Shown piece after piece: positions 31,272 to 42,878 of a stretch of DNA of 64,000 nucleotides; position 1 is the stretch's first letter, and the number at the start of each line of letters is the position of its first letter. Origin of the DNA: Drosophila pseudoobscura (Eukaryota; Arthropoda; Insecta; Diptera; Drosophilidae); contig NC_046683.1 in NCBI RefSeq assembly GCF_009870125.1, forward strand, positions 25,882,129 through 25,946,128, in the 5' to 3' direction. A model generated the notes under the pieces. That model was given only the letters and a program-made list of their open reading frames with translations, was not told where the DNA came from and did not search any database. The position numbers were made by a program, and so were the translations under genes.

Positions 31272-32926
31272 TGTCATATTTTGAACAAAATTGCGATGAT
31301 TCATTGCCTTTAAATTAGGCTTGAGACAACAGGGAAGCGCGGAGTGAGCCAGAGTTGTGGGCGACGAGAAGGAGATTCTGAGGAGATTTAATTTAATCTT
31401 TCTGTTTATTCAGCCGCGCATACCGACGCATGGTTTTTCGTCTGCATGTTGCTGCACATAATTATGTTTCTTAGGTGGTATGTTAGGTGGTAAGTTAGCC
31501 GGTAAGTTAGGAGGTATCGAATTAAGTATCTTTGTCAGCGTTATCACTCTATTGAGCTGGATAAAATTTAAATTGTGTTGTTTACAAATTGTTCTGATAT
31601 TAGAAGCGGGCAGTGGCAAAATGAAACAGTTTTTGTAACTTTATAAACAAAACGAGGGGGAACGTTGTGAGTTGCTGCGGACACCGCAACTCTACGGTTA
31701 TACTCTCTTATGCTCTCCTCCGGCAGACGCCGCTAATATTTAACGACACGACAAAGAGTGCGTGCGAGAGAGACAGAAAATCAGTCTGAGCGTGACGTCG
31801 GGCGCTGCGTAGCCACTGCAAATTGATTTGTTCCTTTTGGCTATAAAAATGATCTGATCTGATCCAGATTCAGCAATGTGGGGGCGGAAGGGGGTGGGGC
31901 GAAGTTCTGAGATATACGTTTTATAGTGACATCTTAAAGGAGTGTGTGTACCAAATTTGGTTACTCTAGCCTTAATAGTCTCTGAGATTTGTGGTTGCCT
32001 CAGATTTTCGTCCTTTGCGGGGGCGGAAGGGGGTGTGGCGAAATTTGGACATGAAACGGTCAAGGTCCGATGTCACAGGAGTGTGGATACCAAATTTGGT
32101 TGCTCTGGCTTTTATAGGTTCTGAGATCCTTGAACTCATATTTTGCAATTGGCAAAACCGACCATGAAACCTGTGTGTTAGAGTGAGACAGAGCGAGAAA
32201 GAGTGAAATTGTTTTCGTGATTCTGGCTGTAATAATTATACGATCTGGTTCAGATTTTGCACTCTAGAAGATATAGTCATCTTCTACGATTCTGCGTTTT
32301 TAGTTTTCTCGTATCGTCGAAAATGTGGATGCCACAGATTTTCGCCCTTTGTGGGGGCGGAAGTGGGCGGGGCAAAGTTTTGAAATATTTTTGGAGCAGT
32401 GACATATCACAGAAGTCTGGATCCAAAACATCGTTGCTCTAGCTCTTATAGTCTTTGAGCATTAGGCGCTGAAGGGGACGGACAGACGGACAGACGGACG
32501 GACGGACAGACAGACAGGGCTCAATCGACTCGGCTATTGATGCTGATCAAGAATATATATACTTTATAGGGTCGGAAACGATTCCTTCTGGACGTTACAC
32601 GCATCCACTTTTACCACAAATCTAATATACCCCAATACTCATTTTGAGTATCGGGTATAATTATTGTACGAGCTAAGTCCCTCCAACAGTTTTCCAGTGG
32701 AATCCGTCTACACAATTCAGACCTTCCTTAATCCGCTCGATGTAGTTCCTTGCTCGTTCGTTTTATTTCGTATATATCTCTTAAATCTAGTGATCATAAA
32801 TCAGATCGTTTTGGCTCGATACTATTGATACTATCGATTGCGCTTCTTTATACGTACATAATGTAACGCGCCAACTTCAAATTAATTCACAATTTTAGTA
32901 CTATTTACATATTAATTCAAATCTTC
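31272..32926 (-). repeat. BEL-type LTR interrupted by a DINE (unit A, 5' end cut off)
   Basis: Same LTR as 38197-39906 but missing its first 57 bases, because the duplication junction at 32926 lies inside it. The DINE at 31651-32660 divides it. The portion on the primer-site side contains a short minus-strand frame with Pro-rich repeats (ANLPPNIPPKK) that is not credible as a gene. Confidence 0.7.
31651..32660 (-). mobile_element. DINE-1/Helitron-type element, copy 3
   Basis: About 1.0 kb, reverse orientation, with both ends preserved (AACGAGGGGGAACGTTG and GAGTATCGGGTATAA on the plus strand). Compared with copy 1 it has a deletion of about 120-150 bases near 31877, and its GGAC tract is short. 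It is inserted in the BEL LTR. Confidence 0.8.
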
Positions 32927-33063
32927 ATTCGTTGAATAAATTAGCTCAACGTAACAAGGATCGCCATTCCGAGCACGAAGCGGCAGCCAAGCCCATCCGA
33001 TATTCGATATTTGGCAAAAAATATCGATTGGGAGATATGCTACACAAAGCAAGGAAAGGAAAT

Positions 33064-33539
33064 TGAGTGTTTTGTTGATGCAGATTGAACAAGCGATATG
33101 AAGAACCGGAAGTCATTCACTGGCTATGCATGTTGGCAGGAGGAGCAGTTTCTTGGGAGTCAAGAAAGCAAACGATGGTTGCGCTCAGTTCTACGGAGGC
33201 AGAGTACATAGCCTTATCATCTGCAGCAAAAGAGGCGATATACTTTCGCAGCCTACTCATTGACTTGAAGCTGATGTCCCAGGAGTCAGCTATTCAGATG
33301 TACGACGACAACATTGGAGCACATCAGCTTGCTAGAAACCCCATGTTTCATGCATGTACAAAACACATCGACGTCAAGGTACATCATTCTGTCGTATTCG
33401 AGAGGTTCTCAAGAGAAGTGAAGTCGACATTGCGTATCTACCAACCGATGCGATGATAGCAGATGTCTTCACAAAGAGCTATGTCAAAGTTAAGCACCAT
33501 AAATTTGTATTCGCATTCGGATTAAGAGATAATTTATAA
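33064..33539 (+). pseudogene. Copia-type RNase H (unit B)
   Basis: Duplicate of 26130-26605 with the same frameshift near the C-terminus; the 123-codon frame at 33085-33456 has the same translation. No reverse transcriptase precedes it here: BEL LTR sequence is joined directly upstream at 32926/32927. Confidence 0.85.
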
Positions 33540-33995
33540 GTTGCATGAAATGTTATCATATATTAGTTAAGTATGTTTAAAGTTTGTAAACATGCGTACT
33601 GTTGAGGAGGAGTGTTCAAAGTGACCGCCACGATAATTAGTTATCGATCCCTTACAATACTGCGCAGGTGCCCTGCTGCATATAGAAGTTTTTCTCAGTC
33701 TCTTGCGTAAATTACTCGAAAACACATATGTATCATTCTGTATGCTGATCTTCTGCTGCATTAAAAATAAAATAACTTTAACATGCTGCACATGCCATTG
33801 CCATTGTAGCGGCACATCTTCCTCCATTTTTGTATCCATTCCATCTGTTTGTACTTAATACTTTTTGACCCGTTGGGAGTGTTTTATTTGCTTTGCAGCT
33901 GGATACGCTCCGAATCGCAGCCGTTGTTGGTCAAAGAAGTAATAGTACGGATGTACTATTGGATGTATTGGACGGAGGGATGTGTGCTGTTTCCA

Positions 33996-34324
33996 TTATA
34001 TGGAACGCACGAACAACAAAAATGTATTTTCTCGGTGATAATTGAATTCTGTAGCTATTTTTCTGTTGGCTGATAACTTGAATATGTCAGATTTGCCAAA
34101 GTGATACTTATTGGTAGGAGATGCTACCGTAAATGTATGGCCTGGTGCCAAATTAACTGATGCCCCTCCTTCAATCTGATGTCCAGATCGAATCCTTTCA
34201 CTGTAGCTTGTCTGACAGTTTTGAAAGGATGACCATGGTTGGGGTCTCCAAATGATAATGTGCGTGTGTGTAGAAAGCTGGGCTGCATACGGTACATAAA
34301 CCATCGACAGTCTGGTCGTCGCAA
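33996..34324 (-). other. Unidentified minus-strand ORF (unit B)
   Basis: Identical in translation to 27062-27390. Its unchanged state in both units fits a recent duplication and is not by itself evidence of selection. Confidence 0.3.
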
Positions 34325-34724
34325 CTAGATCTTGAACCAGTTGGACTGCGGAGTGGGTATCCTACGGTGCGCAAAGGATGATTGCGATGGAAGATGAGTG
34401 ACAGGCAATTGTGGTACTGTTGCTGATATTGACTTTACTGATAAAATTGATTCTTATTTATTGGTAACAAAAAGTTCAAAAGTACTGAGTCTGTAAAAAT
34501 ATATATTTGTGTATCAAGAATAAATTTATTGTCTGGTGGGCAATTGCGTAATTTTTATGGTCAGCAATTGCACCGATGTCTTCGCTCTTTGCGGAGAGAG
34601 TGGATTGTCAGCATAACTCACTGCGGTAGCTAGAGTTCTGACGTGAGGTATTATATTACATGTTAAATTAAACACTGTGTCACTGGTATCACAAAATATT
34701 ACTTTTGCATATTTCTGCAACACC

Positions 34725-36980
34725 TGTGTTTGGCTTTAAAAACACCCCATAATAAATATGCCATTTGTAAAAGAAAGCCTATTTCTACTCGCCACCTCGC
34801 GAATCCCACAATTACACATTATTCCCCACTACTACTCATAAGCTCCCAAAACACACACCGATACCGATATGATAATTATCAACGAACTTAAGTTACTTAC
34901 GCGGAAACCAGGCCCGAGTGCAGACGTTGTCCCGCGAGACAATTGTCAGCTTTCTTTTAATAAGCAATAAAAGTCACTCTAAGGAACCGAGATTTTCAGT
35001 GCCTCTTCTCAATAAGCCTCCGCCGGATTACCTACCCGATAGTGCCAGCGATCTACAGAATTAATTTAGAAAGACCCTGGACGGTAATGAGTTTAACTCA
35101 GCCTGAAATAGGTACATTACAAGTGGCGCCCGAGCAGAGACCCTGAAGGAAACTTTAGTAGGGAGTTTGTGTATCAAAAACCCACGGCCGCCGTAAGTCT
35201 AGATGTGCGTGCACACGTGCCCGATCCTTCGGTGGCGAAACCCCACCCCACGACAACGGCGCGTAACCGCACAGAAACCCCCCAAAACTCTAACGATGCC
35301 GGTCGCGAACTGACGCACGTTCGCGTACGTAGTGCCGGTACCAATAGTGAGGTCGACTCAACCGGCCCACAGATATCGTGAGAGGAACAACAGACTAACT
35401 TAAAGCGAAAAGCAGGAGCAACCAAAAGGATAATGGAGCCTTACACGGAGGAGCTGCCAGGTGAGTATTCCCCAAAGGAACTAATCACTAACCCAGGAGT
35501 CAGCACTGGCGGTATTCATAAACGCCGCCAGGAGGAGCTGGAAAACTTCACGGAAGAATTTGGGTTCGATCGCGAAGGAAACGTAAATTACTTTCGGAGA
35601 AACTTTGTCTCGTTGGTGGAAGGGCCCCTTGAACAGGAAGGGGACCACAAATTCGGACTGCAGATCCTTGAAGGCAAGTTGATCGGTCCGCCCACCATGG
35701 TTATGAGCCCGCCCCGCCTCCTGAAACCAGACCGTCGCCTATGAGGAGCATACGACGAGGTCGTGTCAGCCGAAATAACACCCAACGTCGTCGGTTTTGT
35801 AGCAAAATTGGCTCCTAAGTTCGACGGCCCCTATCGAGTGAAAGCCTTTCCGTTGCCAAAAACATCGTGTAATAACAACACCCCTGCAGCCGAAGACGGA
35901 AAATCGCAAATATCAACGACCCGAAAGAATTCCACAATCACGAGTCCAACGAACCCGCTGGCGAGAAGAGCGGCCCCGGCCCCGCCGTGCAAGCGACGTA
36001 GAACAGCGGAAATACGAGGTAGGCGCCGTAACATCAAGGTGACGACGTTAACACTGGCAATGGTTAAACCAAGACACGCGAAACAAAAACACGCACACAA
36101 ATCCCAGCGGAAACTCGACGCGTGTCCGGCCGTCAAGGAACAAATGCTGACACTGAAAGAAAACCCTAGTGCGCTAGGCGACAATGCCCCGGATCCCAAA
36201 AATCGCTGACACCAGGTTCGGCCACCTGCACAGACCACGATAGACACCTTCGTCTCTCTTTCATCGATCAGTTCGCTCAGCCAAGCGATCTAGCTGAGCC
36301 CAAACCAAATCACCTTAGCCATCGATAACACAAAAAACGAGGAACGTTGTGAGTTGCTGCTGCGACCGCAACTCTACATTTATACCCGATATCATAGTCA
36401 GTATGGCTCCCTTAAACGACACGAAAAAGAGTTCGTGTGAGAGAAACAAAAAGCGTGTCTGAACATGTCGTCGGGCGCTGCGTAGCCACTGCAAATTGAT
36501 TTGTTACTTTTGGCTAAAAATATGATCCGATCTGACCCAAATTCGGCAATCTGGTAGATATGGTCATTCTTTATGATTGTGCGTTTTTAGTTTTCTCGTA
36601 CTTTCAATATTGTGCATTTTCCACAGATTTTCGTCTTTTGTGGGTGCGGAAGGGGGTGGGGCGAAATTTTGAAACACTCTTTTAACAGTGACATATTACA
36701 GAAGTCCAGATATAAAACGTTGTTGCTCTACATCTTATAGTCTTTGAGCACTAGGCGCTCATCCATTTTCACCACAAATCTAATATACCTCTATACTCAT
36801 TTATTGTGTTATAAACGATTTCTGAATAAATTGAAATATACAAAACACAACACCAAAGCCAAGCAATACATTCTAGAGAACCGAGATTTTTTGTGCCCCT
36901 TCTCAATAAGCCTCCGCCCGATTACCTAACCGATAGCGCCTACCCCCTAACCCAACTCATCCTCAATCCGAAACCACCAC
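34725..36980 (+). mobile_element. Internally deleted gypsy-type element with DINE (unit B)
   Basis: Duplicate of the 27800-30053 block. It contains a 5' LTR end, a tRNA-Lys-like primer site at about 35124, a gag start at 35433-35744, an integrase tail at 35763-36209, and a 3' LTR split by the DINE at 36337-36813. Ahead of gag it has a 9-base deletion relative to unit A (near 35359). The element is defective: gag and integrase remnants are directly joined. Confidence 0.65.
36337..36813 (-). mobile_element. DINE-1/Helitron-type element, copy 4 (duplicate of copy 2)
   Basis: Same internally deleted element as 29411-29888, copied by the tandem duplication. It is therefore not an independent insertion. 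Confidence 0.7.
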
Positions 36981-37723
36981 ACAAGTGTGATACGCCCTGT
37001 TACGGTCCTTGACCCCAGAGGTTTGGTACGCCCTGTGCAACTCTCTTAATTGAATTGGTTTCTGTTTATTTGTGTTTTACTTATTTACAGCTAATCAAAT
37101 AAAAATATAATATATAATATAATATAATTGGTTCACTTAATTAGCTATTTTATTACCATTTTTTTATAACATGAAGATTCCCAAAAACAGGTGTTGACAT
37201 AACTTAATGTGTAATTTCTATGATTGTTTATTGATATATGTACATACATGTAAGTAGTGCATATATAAATATATGTATATACAAATACATATATGTATGT
37301 ATATATAAATGCAGATAAAACACATTGAATCCTATCAAATTATACATTTGCACACGTATGTACATACATTATGGTTTCGTATATTTGTATGGATGAAAAA
37401 AATTTGTCGGAATCAAAGGTCTATTCCGAGTACAATAAAATATAAAATTTCAGCCCGATTCAACAACGTTTAGAGGTGCCGACTTGAGGTCAAAGTTGAA
37501 AAATACGAAATTTGTCCATAATATGTATATTATATCTATGTATATAATCTATATTATATAATTCATCTCCTAAAATTGTAGTTCGATTGGTTTCCATTGA
37601 AGCCTACAAAAAATAGTTAACAGTCCACTTTTATGTTAAATTGACCAATTTTTGTTGTTCAATAAATGTTGAATAGCATATTACTTTACTACGTTTAGCA
37701 ACTTCTGAAAATCATCAAGCGTG

Positions 37724-37730
<7 letters not shown>

Positions 37731-37766
<36 letters not shown>

Positions 37767-37797
37767 GTATCTCTCTCTCTCTGTCTCTCTCTCTCTC
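37731..37797 (+). repeat. CT microsatellite (unit B)
   Basis: Counterpart of 30806-30872 with a different order of GT interruptions. 36985-37725, before it, is AT-rich with TATG repeats and no gene. Confidence 0.8.
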
Positions 37798-38196
37798 CAG
37801 AATAAAGAAAACAGTTTCGTTCTCTCTAACACACGTTTCCTGGTCGCCTTTGCCTGTCGCTGCAGATGAGCGCCTAAAACATAAAGAATACTATATCGCC
37901 GAATCTGGATCAGATCATCATTATTATAACCAGTCAATTTTCGGTGGCTACACAAACACATGTAATGTATTGTACACATGTACTTTTGATTGCCAACCCA
38001 ATAAGTATTTTTTGTTATTATTGCTTCGACATTATTATCTGACGGTCGGATGAATCCACTTCCTTGGGTGCTGGCAACTCAATGTCCATTCCCTCCTTAT
38101 TGTCTTCCGTCTGTTTATCTCTTATAGGCTGCTCTTCCTTCTTTTTGGCTAATATTCCTTCTTCCTGCTAGTCCCAATGTCTTTGCTCGGGCACCA

Positions 38197-39906
38197 TGTC
38201 ATATTTTGAACAAAATTGCGATGATTCATTGCCTTTAAATTAGGCTTGAGACAACAGGGAAGCGCGGAGTGAGCCAGAGTTGTGGGCGACGAGAAGGAGA
38301 TTCTGAGGAGATTTAATTTAACCTTTCTGTTTATTCAGCCGCGCATACCGACGCATGGTTTTTCGTCTGCATGTTGCTGCACATAATTATGTTTCTTAGG
38401 TGGTATGTTAGGTGGTAAGTTAGCCGGTAAGTTAGGAGGTATCGAATTAAGTATCTTTGTCAGCGTTATCACTCTATTGAGCTGGATAAAATTTAAATTG
38501 TGTTGTTTACAAATTGTTCTGATATTAGAAGCGGGCAGTGGCAAAATGAAACAGTTTTTGTAACTTTATAAACAAAACGAGGGGGAACGTTGTGAGTTGC
38601 TGCGGACACCGCAACTCTACGGTTATACTCTCTTATGCTCTCCTCCGGCAGACGCCGCTAATATTTAACGACACGACAAAGAGTGCGTGCGAGAGAGACA
38701 GAAAATCAGTCTGAGCGTGACGTCGGGCGCTGCGTAGCCACTGCAAATTGATTTGTTCCTTTTGGCTATAAAAATGATCTGATCTGATCCAGATTCAGCA
38801 ATGGGGGGGCGGAAGGGGGTGGGGCGAAATTCTGATATACGTTTTATAGTGACATCTTAAAGGAGTGTGTGTACCAAATTTGGTTACTCTAGCCTTAATA
38901 GTCTCTGAGATTTGTGGTTGCCTCAGATTTTCGTCCTTTGCGGGGGCGGAAGGGGGTGTGGCGAAATTTGGACATGAAACGGTCAAGGTCCGATGTCACA
39001 GGAGTGTGGATACCAAATTTGGTTGCTCTGGCTTTTATAGGTTCTGAGATCCTTGAACTCATATTTTGCAATTGGCAAAACCGACCATGAAACCTGTGTG
39101 TTAGAGTGAGACAGAGCGAGAAAGAGTGAAATTGTTTTCGTGATTCTGGCTGTAATAATTATACGATCTGGTTCAGATTTTGCACTCTAGAAGATATAGT
39201 CATCTTCTACGATTCTGCGTTTTTAGTTTTCTCGTATCGTCGAAAATGTGGATGCCACAGATTTTCGCCCTTTGTGGGGGCGGAAGTGGGCGGGGCAAAG
39301 TTTTGAAATATTTTTGGAGCAGTGACATATCACAGAAGTCTGGATCCAAAACATCGTTGCTCTAGCTCTTATAGTCTTTGAGCATTAGGCGCTGAAGGGG
39401 ACGGACAGACGGACAGACGGACGGACGGACAGACAGACAGGGCTCAATCGACTCGGCTATTGATGCTGATCAAGAATATATATACTTTATAGGGTCGGAA
39501 ACGATTCCTTCTGGACGTTACACGCATCCACTTTTACCACAAATCTAATATACCCCAATACTCATTTTGAGTATCGGGTATAATTATTGTACGAGCTAAG
39601 TCCCTCCAACAGTTTTCCAGTGGAATCCGTCTACACAATTCAGACCTTCCTTAATCCGCTCGATGTAGTTCCTTGCTCGTTCGTTTTATTTCGTATATAT
39701 CTCTTAAATCTAGTGATCATAAATCAGATCGTTTTGGCTCGATACTATTGATACTATCGATTGCGCTTCTTTATACGTACATAATGTAACGCGCCAACTT
39801 CAAATTAATTCACAATTTTAGTACTATTTACATATTAATTCAAATCTTCAAATTGTTAACCATTATTAAGTAATTTAATCCTATATTCTATTAAGGGGCG
39901 TCAACA
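38197..39906 (-). repeat. Complete BEL-type LTR, split by a DINE
   Basis: Read on the minus strand, a purine run GGTGGGGAGAA precedes TGTTGACGCCCC at 39906 and the LTR ends ATATGACA at 38197, directly followed by TGGTGCCCGAGC. Without the DINE (38577-39583) the LTR is about 700 bases and has TG and CA ends. Integrase lies on its upstream side (39891-41276) and a primer site with leader on its downstream side (below 38196), so it is shared by two element copies. Confidence 0.75.
38577..39583 (-). mobile_element. DINE-1/Helitron-type element, copy 5 (duplicate of copy 3)
   Basis: Same insertion as 31651-32660, with small differences such as a G run at 38803 and a two-base deletion near 38833. 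It is a duplicate, not an independent insertion. Confidence 0.8.
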
Positions 39907-41135
39907 TTCTCCCCACCTTGGAAGCTCCTTCCAACATTAAGTTCATCGGCATCTGTAGGCAGCGGGCAGAGCTTATGTACGTTGCGCTTAAATAATCCAG
40001 TCTTGGTCCTGAGTGTTACAACCCGAACTGCACCATCAGCTCCTGGGTGTAACTCTGCATCTCTTCCCAGCAGCCATTGTCCGGGCGGAGCGTTGTCTTC
40101 CGCAATAAGGACCAGTGTACCAAGTTGAATGTTGTTGGCTACAGTGCTCCACTTTGTCCGCTTCTGCAGCAACGTCAAATATTCCGCCGACCAGCGGTGC
40201 CAGAACATGTGGTGTACCATTAGAATGCGTTTCCAATGGTTGCTCATGGACAGTTTCAACAGTGCGTCGTCTACTGGTTCTACTAACGCGTTCAGGGGTC
40301 GGCCAACCAAGAAATGACCGGGAGTTAGCGCCTCGAAGTCATTCGGGTCCGATGACAAGGGATGCAGAGGTCTAGAATTCATCACCGCTTCTACTTGTGT
40401 GATGGCAGTCGCAAGATCTTCGTAGTTAAGTGCTGTGCTGTTGGTGCATTTCACCAGCAGCTGTTTGGCCACCTTCACTGCGCTCTCCCATAATCCTCCA
40501 AAGTGAGGGGAGCGTGGGGGGATGAAATGAAACCTGACTCCTCGCTGGCTGCATTCGTCGTCAATGAGCTTCTGACTTGGCGAGTCGAAAGCTCTGTTGA
40601 GCTCTCGTGACGCACCTACAAAATTGGTGGCGTTGTCGCAATATAGGTCAGAGCTCAATCCACGTCTTGCAAAGAACCGTTTTAACGCCGCGATGAACGC
40701 ATTTGAGCTTAAGTCCGACACGATCTCTATATGGCAGGCCTTTGTTGCAAAGCATACAAATATGCACAGATACACCTTTACTGGGCGTTTTCCTCGCATG
40801 TGAAAGTGCATCCATATTGGTCCAGCAAAGTCCAGTCCAGCGCGCTCGAAGGGGTAGATATTGCCTCGCACTCGGTTAGCTGGCAGCGCTCCCATCAGCT
40901 GTGTTGCAGCGAGCGGCCGACGACGAAAGCATGGTATGCAGCCACGGATCACCCTGCGGGCAAGTTTCCTGCAATTGATTACCCAATATCTCTGTCGCAA
41001 AAAGGCACATAGCGATTGTGCCCCGGCATGTAAATTCTTTCGATGTGTGAGTTCAACAAGCGCCTCTACCACTTTATGGTTGCTCGGCATTAAGATGGGA
41101 TGCCTTGTGTCAAATGGCAATTCGGCATTGGACAA
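39891..41135 (-). CDS. BEL/Pao retrotransposon integrase, C-terminal part of pol (open 414 codons)
   Basis: Integrase inserts retrotransposon cDNA into the genome. The frame contains the His2-Cys2 zinc domain (His31, His36, Cys66, Cys69) and the catalytic triad Asp102 (GLDFAGP), Asp167 (CDNATNF) and Glu217 (FGGLWES), spaced as in BEL integrases. A C-terminal part follows (PGQWLLGR, DGAVRVVTLR). The listed start is simply the first ATG; homology continues upstream to about 41270 (IRVGGRLSNAELPFD) beyond a stop near 41165. The frame ends in the first bases of the LTR. All key residues are intact, but the rest of pol is missing, so it cannot be expressed normally. Confidence 0.85.
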   Translation of the reverse strand: MSNAELPFDTRHPILMPSNHKVVEALVELTHRKNLHAGAQSLCAFLRQRYWVINCRKLARRVIRGCIPCFRRRPLAATQLMGALPANRVRGNIYPFERAGLDFAGPIWMHFHMRGKRPVKVYLCIFVCFATKACHIEIVSDLSSNAFIAALKRFFARRGLSSDLYCDNATNFVGASRELNRAFDSPSQKLIDDECSQRGVRFHFIPPRSPHFGGLWESAVKVAKQLLVKCTNSTALNYEDLATAITQVEAVMNSRPLHPLSSDPNDFEALTPGHFLVGRPLNALVEPVDDALLKLSMSNHWKRILMVHHMFWHRWSAEYLTLLQKRTKWSTVANNIQLGTLVLIAEDNAPPGQWLLGRDAELHPGADGAVRVVTLRTKTGLFKRNVHKLCPLPTDADELNVGRSFQGGENVDAP

Positions 41136-41276
41136 CCTTCCGCCGACTCGAATAATAGCTATTCCCTCTTCCTATTGTAAAAACGGGCTTAAACTCTGAA
41201 TTCTCGCTGATTTGATCACCTTTCCCTCTTTAAGCTTAATGAATTCCTCATGCAAGCTCAACTGCTGCACATTATA

Positions 41277-41372
41277 CACAATTTTAGTACTATTTACATA
41301 TTGATTCAAATCTTCAAATTATTAACCATTATTAAGTAATTTAATCCTATATTCTATTAAGGGGCGTCAACA
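41277..41372 (-). repeat. First 96 bases of another copy of the BEL LTR
   Basis: The minus strand begins TGTTGACGCCCCTTAATAG at 41372 and follows the first part of the LTR at 39906 with few changes, then switches to pol sequence at about 41276. It marks the upstream LTR of this truncated element, with most of the LTR, gag and early pol deleted. Confidence 0.7.
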
Positions 41373-42130
41373 ATTATCTTTCTCAGATCACTAAAAAAAA
41401 TCAAAATACTAAAAATCATAAAAATGATCTCCCTGGAGATGCTTTAGCACCTACGGATTTCTCGGTTGATTTAATAAGCCTCTCGAGACATAATCTTTGG
41501 AGCTTTCTGTGACACCCTGTTACACTTGGCTTGGTTCCCTATGGGCAACGCCGGCTAGCTATCGGCCGAGTGCTGAGTAGTTCCCCTTGCCCTCCAAATG
41601 TAAACAAAGTTAGAGACATACGACTTCTCGGGACATCAGAACTAACACCAAACCTAAAATACTTCCAATGACAAATAGAGAACAACAAAAACGGCTGTCA
41701 AATGGGTGAAGTTTAGGTGTTTATAATTCGCGCGCCCGCCCTACCTGTGACCACACACAATGTTCATTTTGGCCACCCTCTGCTGGAACGGCCATGGCTT
41801 ACGAGACGCGTCCTCCCTCTATTTTAAATTAGTGCATCATGTTTCCAAATATCCAAGCTTTAATATGTAATAATCGACAATCTCATCTTTCGCTAAAACT
41901 AGACTTTAACTTTACTGCGTGTAGATGAATATATAGATAAATAAACATTAGAAAAATTTCCACTAACCACAAACACCCTTTTCACCCTTACTAATACATA
42001 TAGTTAATACAATTGCTTATATCCCTAGTAACAGATTCCAGCTCCCCCCGATGTACCCCGATGTCCCGATGTGGTACACTCCTATGGGACGGCCGTTAAT
42101 GTCCTCCAGAGCGTACGCGTTCTCTCCTAC
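41373..42130 (-). other. Non-coding, possible gypsy LTR/3' region
   Basis: No coding seen. It lies downstream (minus strand) of the gypsy integrase at 42139-42693, so LTR or 3' leader sequence is plausible. A motif GTGACACCCTGTTACACTTGG at 41511 (plus) is weakly similar to TGTGATACGCCCTGTTACGG at 30061. Confidence 0.35.
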
Positions 42131-42138
42131 TGGCTTCA

Positions 42139-42693
42139 CTACTCGGTATCGGATGAACTTGCGCGCGAACTTGGTATTAAAGCATTTGACAAAGTCCTAA
42201 GGACGAAATTTCGACGGAATACTTCTTGTCCCAGCCTCGCGTAGAACACCCGAGCTCGCTGGTTGTACCGCAACCTACTACGCACGTATGCCTGATGTAG
42301 ACTCGCGCGAATCTTCTCCTGGATGAGTTGTCGCTTGTCCTGACTCTCCAGCAGCGATATGGCATGCTCGCCGATTGACCGCAGTCGCTTTGCCAGCTTG
42401 TAGCATGACCCATGCAAATACAGTTGCTGCCCGAAGACCGCAACGAATGGTGTTACGCCCGTCGCCTCTTGAATCGAGTTCCTAATGGCCAGTTCTATCT
42501 CCGGCAGATGCGCATCCCAGTCCCGTTGGTCGTCTTCCAGATACGCCCGAATCGCGTTGAGAACTGTGTGATTCACGTTTTTGGCTGCGTTACTCCGCAG
42601 ATAATATTCTGGCGTCTTCATATGAGTGACTCCGAATGCTTCTATCATCTCTCTAAAAGTTTTTGAGACGAACTGAGCCCCATTTTTCGTGGA
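42139..42693 (-). pseudogene. Gypsy-type integrase C-terminal half
   Basis: The frame encodes NGAQFVSKTFREMIEAFGV, then NHTVLNAIRAYLEDDQRDWD and LPEIELAIRNSIQEATGVTP. This is the end of the integrase core of a gypsy-group element, similar to Ulysses/Osvaldo-type integrases as I recall them. The expected catalytic Glu context (NxxVER) reads NHTVLN, so that residue may be lost. The open frame continues to 42765 only by reading into unrelated LINE 3' UTR sequence. Confidence 0.7.
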
Positions 42694-42694
42694 C

Positions 42695-42870
42695 GTTGAC
42701 ATGCAATGACTGCATCTTTCAAGAGGTGATGCAATTACTGCACCGTCAAGTGGCCCGTGTGACACCAGCAGAAGGCTGTTACGCGAACATGCAGGAAAGA
42801 TAGCTGCTAGACTAATATTCGACGAAAATTAGCACTAAAGTTTCTAAGAGAACTAGGCATGCATTCAAAA
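42695..42870 (-). repeat. LINE 3' UTR segment, inverted relative to 17.7 kb
   Basis: Reverse-complement match to 17695-17842. It lies between the gypsy integrase relic and a DINE, with no LINE coding sequence nearby. Confidence 0.5.
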
Positions 42871-42878
42871 TAAAAATA

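Larger units (their letters stand above)
25993..32926 (+). repeat. Tandem duplication, unit A (about 6.93 kb)
   Basis: This block is repeated in direct orientation and head to tail at 32927-39849. The offset is 6934 bases at 26151, then 6925 after a 9-base deletion near 35359. Identity is very high by eye. Visible differences include CAAAG versus CAAGG at about 26023, GCTTG versus GCATG at about 26606, a one-base change at 26927, and length changes in the CT microsatellite at 30806. The left end lies within copia sequence and the right end within a BEL LTR; the junction shares only CA. Confidence 0.95.
32927..39849 (+). repeat. Tandem duplication, unit B
   Basis: Direct repeat of 25993-32926, 6925 bases long, carrying the same set of relics in the same order. 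The right end (CAAATCTTCAAATTG) continues into the beginning of the BEL LTR and the BEL integrase, which unit A lacks, so unit B holds the original right flank and unit A the original left flank. Confidence 0.95.
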
